Source of the DNA: Elysia crispata
Taxonomy: Eukaryota > Mollusca > Gastropoda > Plakobranchidae
Length of the DNA stretch: 64,000 nt
NCBI GenBank assembly: GCA_033675545.1
Contig: JAWDGP010004964.1
Location: forward strand, 612,501-676,500
Reading direction: 5' to 3'
This document shows positions 38,501 to 51,799 of the stretch, in pieces. A program made the position numbers and the translations under genes. Each line of letters starts with the position of its first letter. Within the stretch, counting starts at the first letter, position 1. The notes under the pieces were generated by a model. The model was not told where the DNA came from. It made no database searches and saw only the letters and a program-made list of their open reading frames with translations.

Positions 38501-41500
38501 TAATCTTAAATAATTTTCCTTAACTTTTTTTTTGTTTTAATGCTTTTTACAAAATTTAATTTCAGTCTCTCCATCAATTTCTCCACTCAAAATTGTAGAT
38601 GAATATTTATTTTTCTAATTATTTTATCCTCCAATAACAGGCCCTAAAATGGTTATAGTCGTGAATGATTTTGAGCATTTGAATGAGGCTTACGTTAAGC
38701 AAGGGTCAGACTTTTCTTCACGACCTCTCCTACACAGCAGTAAGTATGCTGGAAGTTGTACCTATAAATGAAGCTTTAAATTTTAAAGCTATTTAGAAAA
38801 AGAATTTCTTTTTTTATTTTGATGCCACGACAGTGCCATCTTTTTAGCTTTGCAAGCCAAAATAAATATCCCTGTAAATATTTGCTACTTTTTAAAAACA
38901 CAATTCCCCTCGTACCCCTCCAAAAAGACATTTATTTGAACCAACTATTTGCGTGTGTCTATATATGAAGGGCCTATCAATAAATAATTTTTCAGCTTAC
39001 GTAGAAATATAACCAAGAAAAAAAAATTGGGTGTGACACTAGAGAGGGGTTGAAATTAAGTCAGCTGAATCAAGTAAATCTCATGAGCTAGGAGACAATA
39101 GGGAAGGAAATGACAATATACGAAACTGGAAGAGCTTGTGCACAACCCAAACCAGTATCTATTTGCTTAGAGGAAAGAACTCAGTTATGTTAAGGGAGTT
39201 CTAGTCAAGAGGCAAAAGTGTTGAAGCATAGCATATATATGATGAGTGAATTTGGAGACCAGATAGACTGTCCTCATAATAAATTAACTGATTTCTAAGA
39301 AAATAAGATTTTATACGATACTGAGGACTAAGAGATGGAACAGGGAATAAAGGTGGAGTTCTTTTTGGAGGTGAGAGAGTTTAAGCTGTACTGATAAGGA
39401 TTTTCACAATGACTGGGCTTTTTACTTTGCGTATTGGAGGGGATGAGATGGATAAAGAGTGTTTTTTAAACAGAGACATTGAATCAACCAGGTAGAAGAG
39501 AAGTCAGGGAATTTGAAATATAGTAGGGGTGGGATGGTGAGCAGAACAGCACTGATGAAAAGTATAAGTCCCTACACATTGGAAGACAGACAGATCAGGT
39601 GGGAAGGTTGAGTAGGATGGGTTGAAATGTTGAGTGTAGTAAGGTGGGTTAGGAGACAATTCTTTGTACTCTTGGGAATGGTATCAGGAAGAGGGAGGGC
39701 AATATTAGGAGGAGGTGGAGAGTGATCCTAATTATCATTTTCCAGTCCTATATTTTCTTGTGTATCTCTTGTTCTTTTTGGCCAGGTTCTATCCAGAACT
39801 CTTTTTTTTTTCCTTCTCATTCTTGTTAATATTATGCTGTATCTAGGTTACCTTGAACACACAAGAAACAGATGCTATAAAGAGACATTTTATAAAATAT
39901 TCTATTCCATTTTTTAAGTTAACTATTTAGAACCAAAATTTTTAGAGATTGATTTGATGTAGCCGACAAAAATAAAGTCATTAAGGATATTTTTTTTATA
40001 AAAATTAAGTAAGTCCATGACATTTCCTTTGATTTCATTAAGATTTCTAAATCATTCAAAATCCCTCATGTACTTGCATTTTTTGCAGTGAAAATCTTCA
40101 CTGATGATTTTAAGGATATTGCAGCTGCTCCCTATGGAGATGTGTGGAAATATCAACGAAGGATTACCTCTCAAGCTCTAAGGTAGGAACATAGTTGTAA
40201 TTTGTTTCTGAAACATGAAGGTTTTTGGCATAGACTTTTTGATGTACGCTGGGTTTGAATAAGCGAGGTATTTCTCTTTATTTATTCCCTTTTTTGCATT
40301 GGGGAGATTGCAAACTGTATGATTAATTTTTTTTAATTAACTGTGAGTATTATTTTCTTCTGTCTGTCTGTCTGTCTCTGTCTCTCTCTCTGTCTCTCTG
40401 ATTCTTTACTTTGTACAACAGGCAGTACCTTACTGGAAAGCAGCTGGAACACAGAGTATATGAAACTTTGCAGCCCATCATCGAAAACTTAAAGCAGGAA
40501 TCTGGGGCATTCAACCCACACAGATACATGTCTTTAAGTGTTTGCAATGTCTTACATGGACTCTGCTTTGGATCAACGTAAGCAGCTTTGATTTTTTTCG
40601 CTTTATTCTATCAGTTTTATCATACAATACTCAATGAAAACTATATGTAATATAGGTTACCTTTCTCAGTAAATAGTTTTTAAAGAAAAAAGTTTAACTG
40701 CTACTATTAAAATTTCATAATGTAGATGAACCACGGAAAGAAAGAAAAACTCTTAAATTTCATGTTTTCTCGAAGTTGCATTCTTGTCCATTCATTTGAT
40801 CGAATGAAATTAAAAAATGTCTCACTTTGTATCTTTTGCACATTAGTAAAATATTATTACAATTTTTTTTTCTTTGCAATCTGCATACGATTCAGTGTTC
40901 CAAAGTATATCTATAAATAAGAACAGAGCATTTTTATTAAGCTTTAATTCACTGATCATGTTGATTGATTGATCAAACCATGCATTGAGGTTAGGGACTG
41001 ATTTACCCCCACCTTAACATCCTGATATTATTCAATATTGGTAGAAGAGTTTAAAAATTATCATTATAATTTTATGCTCTCTTCTGATCTCATGCGAAAC
41101 CTTGTATAGCTCTGTTTGAACTCAACCTTTTTGAACATACCAAAATTTCTCAAACACTTAGAGGAATCTACGCTGAACTGAATTTTTTTCTTCTCTGTTT
41201 CTTTGCAGACTGCAGATTGAGGATCCAGCTTTTGTAAAATTGTTGTCTTCATTGGACAAAATTAGCGATGGTATTGGCAATGGCTTTATTGAGGATTTCT
41301 TTCCCCCATTGCGCTGGTGGCCAACCAAAAAGTTCACAGAACTTATGACAACCGCCCTTGAATTTAATGATTATGTTCTGCATCGACTTCAAGATCATAA
41401 AGTCTCTTTTGACCCAAGTAAATAATTATCTTGAGGGGTTTGTTGACAAATAAGAAAATTTGGAAATGTCTTTTTTTTTTCAATTTTTGCGTAAAAATAA

Positions 41501-44500
41501 TATTTTTTTAAAACTGTTTTATTTGTTTTCTTTCTCCTCATTAAAAATTAATAAAAGAAGCTTTTTTCCTGTATCATTTTTTGCAAGTATATTTTAAAAT
41601 TTTTTTCAGTCTTAATATATCCAGTGACATTGAATAAAGAGACAGTGCCTCAATATTTGAGGAGGGAAGATTTGGTTTTTGGCATAATTTCTCTCTTTGG
41701 TAATTGTAATTAACCCTCCAAGCATCATCGATTAAGGTGTGTGGTGTAAGGGTAATTTCAGTGATTGTATGGATATTCCTAAATGCTCTAAAAAGTAGTA
41801 AAAATGAAAAGAAAACTTGCCAAACCTATACATTTTTTGTAATTCTTGAAGGAAAAGGATGGTCAATTTATGAAATAGTGTATAATTCGTTACTGCAACA
41901 GCCAAAAAGGGCTGGACTTAATGTCTGATCTAATTGGTTGTAACACTACAGAAGTGTACTAATAGCCAATCTGATCGACCGTCAACAAAAGGTTAAAAGG
42001 AGTAGCAAAATGCTTTGTCAACTTTTCATAATAGATCCAATGCAATTATATTTTGCACACTCTTCTCATTCAATTTGTCTTAACAGGGAAATATTTTTGA
42101 AATACCTACCATTAGCACTTTAAAATTTTTTATCAAATCTTTCTAAAAGGATGCAGTTGGATATGGACAATAAATTTATGTTTGATGTCAATTATAGTAG
42201 ACCTCGGATAAAACGAAATCAGCGGGCTAGGGCTTAAACTTCGTAATAACCAAAGTTTTGTTACAGACAAGGTGAATTAAAACTCCTCATTTTGCCTCTC
42301 TCCACCCAATTCCTATCTTTTTCTGTCCTTTTGTCTCTTAATTTAGTCTTACCTTTACACAAACTTTCAACATATTGAATTTTTTGTGCACTTGACAAGC
42401 AACTTATGACACTCATTCATTCACACACCCATACACAAACACATAACGTGAATGTCTTAGTTTATTAGTTCTGAACCCCCACATGCACAACTCTCCCCCC
42501 TTTTTTCTTTTCCCTTTCCCCCATACACACCGTCACACACACACACACACTCCTCACTGCTTGTAGACACAAAGGATGCATGCAGCCTTACGCCAGTTGA
42601 TATCTTCAGTTAACAAAGCTAGTGAGGGACTTGTAGACTTGCACCCCACTCCTCACCCTAGACCACAGGTGGTCGTTAATTATAGCCTTCATTCGAGTTC
42701 ACTCCTAGTAGGTATTAGGGGACATAAAACACAGACCAGACTTACGGGCGGTGGTCTGGCAATGTATTTTCACTACATTTTAACCTCCACAACTTTGTTA
42801 TGCCCGAGGTTCTCATCATGTCTTTTTTGTTAAGACAGAGGTTATCATAACATTATTTATAGAAAAAAAATGTCTTTTATAATCCCTTAGTTATGGCCGA
42901 GATTTCATTACGGCCTATTTGGGAATAGTCGAGGTCCACTGTATTTGTACTTCCTAAGAGCAGTTCACGAGAATTAATCTTGAACATCATGATTTTTTTT
43001 TGACCTAGATCTTGACAAATATTGACACAGTATAACCCTGTCCTACATCCAAGCATTTACATCGAAATTTCATAGTCTTAATTAGATGTATGGCAAATGT
43101 TTATAGTAGTTTAAATATTGAAGATAGCAAAAAGATTGTTCAAATAATTAGAAATATAAGCTTCAATCTTTAGGTGACTAATCCCAACTGATGTTTGAAA
43201 TATTTAAAAAGAATTGGATATAGAGTTGATCAGAAAACCTTTAACTGCTGTGATAAAAGTCAACAAATTCCCATAGCTTGGAGCAGTTTCATAAATTGTA
43301 TAATACGAACATTAAAAAGCATAAGAACAATATTCATTTTGATGAAATTCATTCCCTGAATCTAACCTTCTGCTAAACGTTTATTGAGTTGTCTATTCAT
43401 GTTTAAACAATCTACTCTTGTAGAGAACAAAGTACATAAATACTGTAATACTGTATATCTACAGTCAAGTCCAAATATTTCGAATCTGGATAGTTCGAAT
43501 TCTTGGATTTTTCTAAGTTGATTACTTTTTCCGAATATTTCTCTCTATAAGCTGTATTAAAAAATATCAGATAGTTCGAAGATGGAAAGAAGGGTCCAGT
43601 TAATTAGAAGACACCTTAGCTGGGTTTTTTTATGTTTATATGTGTGTATGTTCCGTCCACCTATGTTACAGGTGAGAGTCTGCACTAAGAACTGGAGAGG
43701 GAAAGGGGTTGGTTAAGCTCAGGGACCAAGTGTGAATCCCTATACACCCTAGTATAACATTACTGATCTGCCACCCACATTTTTTTTCACTCTCTTTCTC
43801 CTTGTATCCTGATAATTCAAATTTCGGATAGCTCAAAGTCCTTTTTTATCCCAATGACTTCAAAGTACTGGCCTCAACTGAATTTGTGAATGAAGAGAAC
43901 ATGCTCAGATTTTTATACGGGTTTGTCAGACAAGTCCTAAACAGTTTATTGTTGGTGTTTGAAAGATTAACTCTTGTTAGGACAAAATGATTCACCGGGG
44001 TATGTCAAATATGGTTGCAGTGCGTTGATTTTATAGAAAAGAGGTTGACTTAACATGTAATCACTGATTGCAGCCAAAGTTATGAATGCTTGATATGGTC
44101 ACTGTGCTTCAATTTTGGCATTTATAAGACATTTTCACTACTGTTGAGATAATCAATAAAAACTGTTGTATTACCCTATTTCTGCCTCATGTTTCTAATA
44201 AGATAAAACAAAAAGCTATTAGCACATTTTTAATCTCAAAGTTTAGTTATATAGATCTCATTTTCATCTTATCAACGATATATCACTTGCATTTTGGCAT
44301 GAGTCTCACTTATGATGTATTAGTAGCACCATGACAATGTATACTTTGACCAAGTAGTTATCTCATACTCAAAATAAATATAAAGTTATTATAGAACCAT
44401 GCGTATATCCATTTTAATACCGAGAAGGCTTCTACCACATGCAGACATAAGAAAATTGACCAATTGATTTGTCAAATGCTGATTTAATGTTTGTTTCCAC

Positions 44501-47500
44501 TAGACAACGTTGATGACCTAACAGACAACATCCTTCTGGCCCAGCAACAAGCTCTTAAGGAAGATGATTTTGCTAACTTTTTTACCGATGATCATGCAAA
44601 ACAGATCCTTATTGATGTTTTTGCAGGTATTAGAATTCAATTCTTAATGTAACTTTTTTTTTTCTTAATATTTACTTTCTCCTCAAAATTTTCTTGATTC
44701 TGTTTGTATGTAATACTGGCCCCAGTCATATTAAAACTCATAAGACTATCTTGTACAAACTTTTCTATACTAAAGAAATAGCTGAATGGAAAACTTAGTT
44801 TATCGGTTGCATTGCTGGTCTAAGAGAAACTCACTATTTTTGTGATACTTGATCAAGAAATGTACTATGCTTCAGAAGCATTAACATGTTTGGACAATAT
44901 TGAAATTACTTTGGCAAGCAAGAGGATAGCTGACCAGTTATCAAATCATTTTTAATATTCAGTCATTGTGTGCCATGCACATAGGTGTTTATGATGATTT
45001 ATCAACACAGAAAGCCACGTCAAGATAAACTTCTAAGCAAGTTAGCTTAACATTTTGCAAAGCCTATTCTATTATTTCAACAGAGTCCTTTTGTAAAGTT
45101 TAATTAACTTTATTTTCATTGCATTTTGCACCAGTTTGTTTGCTAATTTTAAGAAAAGTAAAAACCATCAGAGCTCCAATATATTTTCTCAGTTAGCTGG
45201 AATAAATTGGATATCTTTCTAAAAATTCTAGCAGACTCTTATAAAGGGCATTTCTTGAGTTGATGTTAGTAACAAACAGTCAATCTCATGCATGGCCCCA
45301 ATCCAGTGTCCAAAAAATATTTTTCTGTCTTATCCAGTTCTAGTGGTTGGAAAGTTTTCAGAAAGGCAAAAAAATTAAATTTCCTTTTGGAGAAAAGCTT
45401 TCAATAGTCGAGCTGGAATTTTGTAGCACTGGATTTTAAATGCAATAGCTGAATTTTGCTTGTCTAAGAATAAAGGGCGCCTCTGTGAAATCATTTTGTC
45501 AAAATTAAAAATGAATTGTATCAAAGCTTAAAAGTAGGTGATTGAAAACAATAATCAAAGATGGTTTGACTGGCTGTTGATTCTTAATAAAAAATAGTCT
45601 ATATATCCACACAGTGACAAATCTTTGGACAAAATTAATACACTTGACATCTAAGTTCTCGCTTCTTTTTTGCATCTCTCTCTCTCTGTCTCTGTCTGTC
45701 TTTCTGTCTCTCTCTTTCTTTCTTTCTCTCTCTTCTTCTTCTTCTAATGAAACTTTATTTATAGGATATCTAGGCATATACGGATCTGAATTGAATGGCT
45801 TGTGTGAAAAGAAACTGATGCCATTGGTCTAGTCTTCTAGAACCATTTTACATATATAGAGAAGCATCATAAATTTACTTTAAAATCCCCTCCCTCAAAA
45901 TAGACCAAAAGTGACTAAAAGACTAAAGACAAGTACAAATTAATAATCTTTCACACAAAATATCTAGAATATCCAAATACACACCAACAGCCTGCTAGAA
46001 AAAGAAATTGATGTAAGCTGGTTTATCAAATTAATGGATAGAAAATTTTTTTCGCTCTCAGTATTTCAAAAGCTGAATTGAAAAGAGACCTTACTTTAGG
46101 ATTACAGCTTTCAAAATTAATAATGAGTTTCCATCTCACAATGAACTTATTATCTTATTTGGGTTATTTTTTTTCTTGAAAAATTGTATTTGTATATTGA
46201 CATTTTTTGCAGCTGGCTTGGACACTTCTCGACAAACCCTAGACTGGCTATTTTTAGTGCTCATTGCATATCCAGAGGTTCAGAGCAAGATGCATGAAGA
46301 AATAGATAGAGTAGTGGGTAAGTGATAACTTCATGGTAATAATTTGATACCGTCTATTTCAATGATATCATGGTCTTGTTTTATGTTCATTGAGCTAGAA
46401 AATTTAACTCTAGCAGTTTCATTAGGAAGCACTGGGCAATTTTTTTTCATTAAATAGGTAACATTTTTTCTTGAAAAAAAAAGAAAAAGAAAAACAGAAG
46501 GTATATATGATTGAAGAACATGAATATTGAAGTTTGTATAATTTTTTTTCTGATCAAAAAAATACATTTTTTACTGTTTGGTTACCATAATTTGCATTTT
46601 GTTGCTCAAAGAAGTTGTAAATAAGTACCGAAAGCCTATTTTATAATCAACCAAAGTTATAACGTATGGTGTGAGTGAAGCTTGAAAAGCAATTCCAGAC
46701 ATTTTTTCACAAATGTTGGCATGAGTTGCTCAAAAGAGCTTATTTAATCATAATTGTGGAGTTAGAGTCTGCAAAAGGTGTTGATGTTTTTTGTTGTAAT
46801 GGAGGGAGCGCTATCAAAGAAATACCTCAAACTTATCAAAGCAAAACTGTTTAAAAAATACCAGAGGACACTGGTAAAGTGCAATGTGGAATACTGTCGC
46901 ATTTTAAGTTTTTTTTACATAGAAAAAACAAAGAAGACTAGATTTAGTAGTAATAATCTGATGATAGTGGCACAACTGAGCATGTCGTTTCAACAAAAAA
47001 GTGTAAAAACAGGGATTTCCATACCATTTTGTAATAAAATCATATCTAATCCACTTTATACTGATAGATTTGAAAACTATATTCAATTAACTTTATTTTG
47101 AAATATAACTCATAGGAATTATTTAAAAAAAGGAGCTTTATAGAGGGACTTTTACTTTACTCCGTTACACCCCATGGGCTAATGATGACAAATCCTGTGG
47201 TAGAGAAAATATGATTTTCTCTATTCTTTAGGTGACGCAGTCCCAAGCAAAGAGCATAGATCCAGACTTGTGTATACAGAGGCTGTCATAATGGAAGCCA
47301 TGAGAATTTACTATGTGGCTCCAGTTGGTCTGCCACATGAGACAATGAGGGATACCACAGTTGGTAATATATCTCCCCAAAGCTTTTTTTTTTTAATTAT
47401 GTAGGTATAAGCACAAATTTTTATTTTAAAAACGTAACAAAATTTTTTTTTCTCTTTAGGACAAAATCTTCCCTTTCTGAGTCTCATTTCATCCTTTTTA

Positions 47501-48246
47501 GGTCGAATTTTCTTTTTTTCTTCTCCTTTTTGCTCTCGTTTCAAGATGAATTACATTCCAACTCTCATCCTAGAAAGAAAAATTGAAAAAATAGTAAAAT
47601 GTCCCCAGATGGCTTATTTGACCCCAAATAAAAAAAAAAACCAATAAAAAAAAAACAAATGCTAGAACATACCTTTAGGAAAGGGCACCTGCCATTAGAA
47701 ATGGCAGCTCTCTTTTCTCCTGTTTTAAGATGGTCAATCCTAGGTCTGCTTTTAAGTTAATTAGATGTCAATTAAGTCAACAGAAAAGAATCTGTTTTAT
47801 GTGTATTTTAACACTTCCAAATCCTTTTGCTATGCCTTCATTTTATAGACAAATTGTTTTATTTTGTAGGTGGATATGAAATTCCTGGCAAAACGACAAT
47901 ACTTTCAAACAATTTATCTATGATGCGAGACCCAAAGTATTGGCCTGAGCCTCTCAAATTCAAGCCAGAGCGTTTCATCACCAACAATAAAGAAGGAACT
48001 GAGAGCAAAATTTCTGCTTCAAGGCATGATGGTTGGGCTCCATTTTCATTGGGTCATCGTGCCTGCATTGGAGAGTCTCTTGCAAAACTTGAGTTAGTCT
48101 ACATTGTTGCTGGTTTGCTGCAGAAATTAACATTTTCTTTTGCAGAGGAGAAGGAAGGAAAACGTCCTGATATGGGAAACAGTGCCAAAGGGATCGCTTT
48201 CTTGCCAAAACCCTACTATGTTAAAGTAACTAGCAGAAGAAAATGA
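35558..48246 (+). CDS. cytochrome P450, clan 2 (CYP2/CYP17-like), copy A, ten exons, complete
   Basis: Exons are 35558-35729, 37905-37982, 38641-38739, 40089-40182, 40422-40577, 41209-41417, 44504-44626, 46213-46317, 47232-47363 and 47870-48246. All have GT-AG borders and join to 514 aa, normal for a microsomal P450. It should be a heme monooxygenase on the ER membrane using electrons from P450 reductase; its substrate is unknown. The sequence shows an N-terminal anchor (about 20-38), the LPPGPRPLPLLGN hinge (43-55) and helix C WKYQR. It also has I-helix AGLDTS (312-316 region), ExxR as EAMR (367-370), PERF (422-425) and heme loop PFSLGHRACIG with Cys455. All hallmark residues are intact. ATG 35558 is chosen because copy B shares MLLNLVNSF. 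Exon 8 to exon 10 features (RLVYTEAVIMEAMR) fit clan 2. A tandem paralog follows at 55283. Confidence 0.93.
36743..37523. mobile_element. pogo/Tigger-like non-autonomous DNA element 1 (P450 A intron 1)
   Basis: The left end CAGTGCACTCCTGATATATT and the right end (reverse complement TAGTGCACACCACTTATATC) form terminal inverted repeats. TA dinucleotides flank both sides, as expected for Tc1/mariner-superfamily insertion. Subterminal gatataagaaaaagtggata is echoed near the right end. The element is about 780 bases with no transposase frame seen. It is missing from the matching intron of copy B. Confidence 0.65.
42195..42941. mobile_element. pogo/Tigger-like non-autonomous DNA element 2 (P450 A intron 6)
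   Basis: The left end TAGTAGACCTCGG and right end (reverse complement CAGTGGACCTCG) match over the first dozen bases. They are bordered by TA on both sides, in the style of Tigger termini. The roughly 750-base interior has CA-rich and pyrimidine-rich tracts and no transposase frame. Confidence 0.7.
43462..43880. mobile_element. pogo/Tigger-like non-autonomous DNA element 3 (P450 A intron 6)
   Basis: The left end is CAGTCAAGTCCAAATATTTC and the right end (reverse complement) is CAGTTGAGGCCAGTACTTTG. TA lies on the left side. Interior repeats such as ggatagttcgaa near the left and ggatagctcaaag near the right make the subterminal inverted similarity clearer than the tips. About 420 bases, non-coding. 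Confidence 0.55.
44627..46212. other. intron 7 of P450 copy A
   Basis: AT-rich intronic sequence with a TC/TCTG-rich tract at about 45676-45735. No coding segment or transposon was recognised. Confidence 0.5.
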
Positions 48247-49945
48247 TACAGACATCAACCTTTTAAACCTCTTAAATGATAAAGATGTCTCTTTATGCCT
48301 CCAAATTTTTAAAAGTTATTTGTTTTTGGAAATGGAACTCTTTGAAGTCTGCATGTCAGACAAAATCTTTCTATTGCATGTGCCTTTTAATCAAATAGCA
48401 TATATGATATCTTACCCTAAGACCCTTATTATGAAGGCAAAAATTATCATTTCATTTTCAGATATACCTTTATTTTTTCTCTTGATAGACGAGAAATGCA
48501 GATGAAAATAATTTGTTTGGAGCTTAAGATATATTGGTTGATATTCTCTTAGTCAATTCATTTCTCAGTTTCACCCTCGCTCCCCTTAAAAAATCAAAAA
48601 GGTATTCTACCCCAGGAGAAGCAGATGTGAATTTACTTTTCTTTTCATTGAATGAAATCATATTGCTCGTATTGAGATGATTGTTTTTAAGCAATGTTTT
48701 AAAATATGCTTAGAAGAAAATTTGTGCTGCCTTTCAACAAAATTGCAGAATAAACCTTATAGGGTAGCAGTGTAAAAAGTAGTATTCCTGAAAACATTTC
48801 TGCTGTCTTTCTAACACTAAGTGATTTGGAATAACTCAGAGGGGGACTGATTTCGTTTTCCATGCCTTTTTTTTTCATCAATCTTTTAATGAAAGGTATC
48901 AATATTATAAAGATTCTCTCAAGGCTTAAAAGGCACATGGATAACATTAATGCCTTGCACTCAGACCAGGAAAAATGTGAAAGATAATAATTGAGATACT
49001 GCAACAGTTATCAGCTCAAGCATAATTCAACTGATTACGTAAATTGATTCAGGTATGGCATGTATTGAATTGCACTGAAAAGTGTGAAGCTTTCACTAGC
49101 ATTTTATGAAAGTTGTGCTTTTCTGTTCTTCTTAACACAAGTCTTTGAACTGTCTTGAAAGTTACAGTTGTATCTCTGCCCTGGCTCATAAGGAGAAAGG
49201 TTTGGATCTTGTAAATCTCCAGGTGTTGATCAATACTTTGTTAACCATTCGACTATCCTGTTTGTGTTTTAGACTAACCTTGGCTTAGCTTAAGGCAGTG
49301 ATGACAAAAGAAACCTCTTTGGCACATGGGCGTTTCTCTTCCCATACACACTAATTGAGTCCATTCCATTTCACTCCAAATATCCCTAACAATTTTCTAT
49401 AAAGGCACTTAATATCTGAGATAAATAAAAAGAATTGTAATGAAAGGAAAATATTTTTTTTCACCCCACTCTTATAAGCATGCTCTAAGTTACATTTTAG
49501 GTCAAAAGCACGATCCTAAATATTTCAAATGAAGAGAAGAAAAATTATGTTTCACAGATGACTGGACTATGGACTAAGTGGGCTCTAAAGTAGAGAGTTC
49601 TTAGATTTGCTTTGACAGTGGTTTGTAGGAATCATTGCTTGAAAAGATGTACTTGATTTTTAAACTTTAGTTTTATCACTTCATGCCTCTTTTATAACAT
49701 AAATTTATCTGTGAATTTAAAGTCCATTGCAAGGAAAGTTTATGATGAAAATAGAATATCAAGTATCAAAAGTGATAGCTTAAAGAATCAAATGCAGGAC
49801 TGGTGTGTTTATTTATATCTCAGAGACAAGAATTTTTAATCTAAAGTGAATGATGCACTACTTAAATAACACTGACGGTCAGCTTTTATACACTTTTGAC
49901 AGCCAAAGTTTTATTAATTTATTTTTACCAAATCAGGTATAAACA

Positions 49946-49984
<39 letters not shown>

Positions 49985-51400
49985 ATTATTTTGTTCATGA
50001 TATAACAAATGAATACATATACATACTTTTACTGATCTGCAATAGCCTCTATTTTCCCATTATTCTTTTACAGATGTTTTTTTTAATTTAAAAAAGATTG
50101 TTATGTTGATTTTTTTCACTGTTCAAAAAGTAAAAAATCATTGATAGTCCATTGCATAAGTGGTGAGTGAGCATTGTCAAATCAAAGCTTCATCTATGCA
50201 CTCAAAATTTGCATTTTATCATCAGTATATAAATGATTTTTATGTTAGAAATACAACTCACTAAAAATATAGGAACGTCAGCAGATATAAATTTTAAATC
50301 TTATTATCACATCTTAGTGTTGTTAAGGTACATTAAGATTTTTACTGAACCATATTTACAGAAAAGAATCTATTTTAGCCCTTCAACAACATTAAAAAAA
50401 TAAATTATATTTTATTGTATCTTATTACCCAAAGGAACCTATTTTATTCCGTCAGCAACATTTTTGAAAAAACAATTTTTATATTATTTTTGTAGATATT
50501 AATACAAGTATACATGTATATCTGTGTCAACACTGTTTTTAATTTTTTTTCTTTAAGAAAAATGAATGGGAAAAATTATTTTGTTCAGTAAAGTCATTCC
50601 TTTCAATTTTTGTTTAAATGATGGTTTTAGTTCTTGTTTTTTTTTTTGAAAATATGTTATAGTAGATGTGAATTTTTGTTTTTAAAATAGTTTTGTTAAG
50701 CCCCTTTCATATGTAACAAAAGATATTTTATTTTGAGTAAATTATGGCACCAATTTTTGTTATTTTTTGTCATGTTTAGTATTCTAGTTGTATTTTTCAG
50801 CACTTAATTTTTCTGTCTGTGTCAAAGAAATTAGGATTTTGATACTTGTAAACCTGCTTCTGCTCTTTGTTCAAAGCTTGTCATGATGTGAAATTTTTTA
50901 ATCATCTTTGGTAAACAATTGGAAAATGAAAATAAAATGAAAATAAAATGGCTAAACAAATCACCTCAAGCATCTTTTAAAAATCCATGATAAAAACCTA
51001 ACTAAAATAAACATAAACCTTTCTATAACAAGGATGATTTTTTTATGACTGACATATATAGGTTGTCTTTATTTAAATACAAAGGTAATAGGCCTACCTT
51101 TGCTAATCAAACAATGAAGTAAATTCATATATTTGACCATTAAGTTTTGAACTTTAAGACCACTATCATGAGATACCTTAGAGATATTCTTATTCCCATA
51201 TTTTGTAGAATGATTTGGTAACATGACAGAGAGACATTAAAGTTTGTGACTTTGAAGAATTGTGGTCCAGATGGGCAGGAAAAGTGTAAAATACATGTAT
51301 TAATCTAGCCCCAGCAGTCAAAATTAACAACTTTTGTTCAATATTAAAGAATACCAAAAAGCTGGTCCTAAAAAGAATTTAATTTTATTGGCCTTAAAGT
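48247..51400. other. 3' flank of P450 copy A
   Basis: The proximal part should hold the 3' UTR. AATAAA signals occur near 49430 and twice around 50930-50950. An AT repeat lies at 49951-49982. No exon is supported. Confidence 0.4.
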
Positions 51401-51424
51401 AAAAAAACAAAGATCTCTTTATTT

Positions 51425-51580
51425 ATGGTTAGGATCTCAGATAGCTCAGTAATTAGAACGTTGGACTGAAAATAATGTCAGATCATCTGACTGCATTTGG
51501 ACGTCTAGCTTTGCATTAACAGACAAACCCTGTCTGGGTAAAACATTTTTGGGAAACTAGTGATGGCTCATGTCTTTGAA
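51425..51580 (+). repeat. tRNA-derived SINE-like element
   Basis: The head reads gatagctcagtaattagaac then GTTGGACTGAAAAT, very like the D arm and anticodon arm of a tRNA (A box TAGCTCAGT). The B-box region is degenerate (gtcagatcatctgactgc). A body with acagacaaaccctgtctggg follows. It is not an intact tRNA because the acceptor stem and T arm do not pair. A purine-rich stretch (51590-51790) follows. Confidence 0.5.
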
Positions 51581-51799
51581 CTTAGACTGAGCCTACGCCA
51601 AGAACTTACCAGAGAAGATGGAGAAGAGAAAATAGCTTTGGCAAGAGAAGTAGATAACTGGGGGAAAGGAGGAGGATGAGAAAGGATGAGAAAGAGTAGG
51701 AGTGTAGAAGGGAAAAATTTGGGCAAGGAGAAGGAGTAAATAAAAGCAGGGGAGAAAGATTTTCTAAAATGGAAAGGGTTGAGCAAATCTTGCTTAAGT

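Noticed and set aside
42576-42833. An 85-codon open frame inside intron 6 of copy A
   Set aside because: It lies within a pogo/Tigger-like non-autonomous element and shows no transposase similarity.
46778-47101. A 107-codon open frame in intron 8 of P450 copy A
   Set aside because: There is no homology or splice support. The P450 exons on each side join in frame with P450-family sequence.
51425-51500. A tRNA gene
   Set aside because: The D arm and anticodon arm look right, but the acceptor stem and T arm do not pair and the B box is degenerate, so it is called SINE-like instead.
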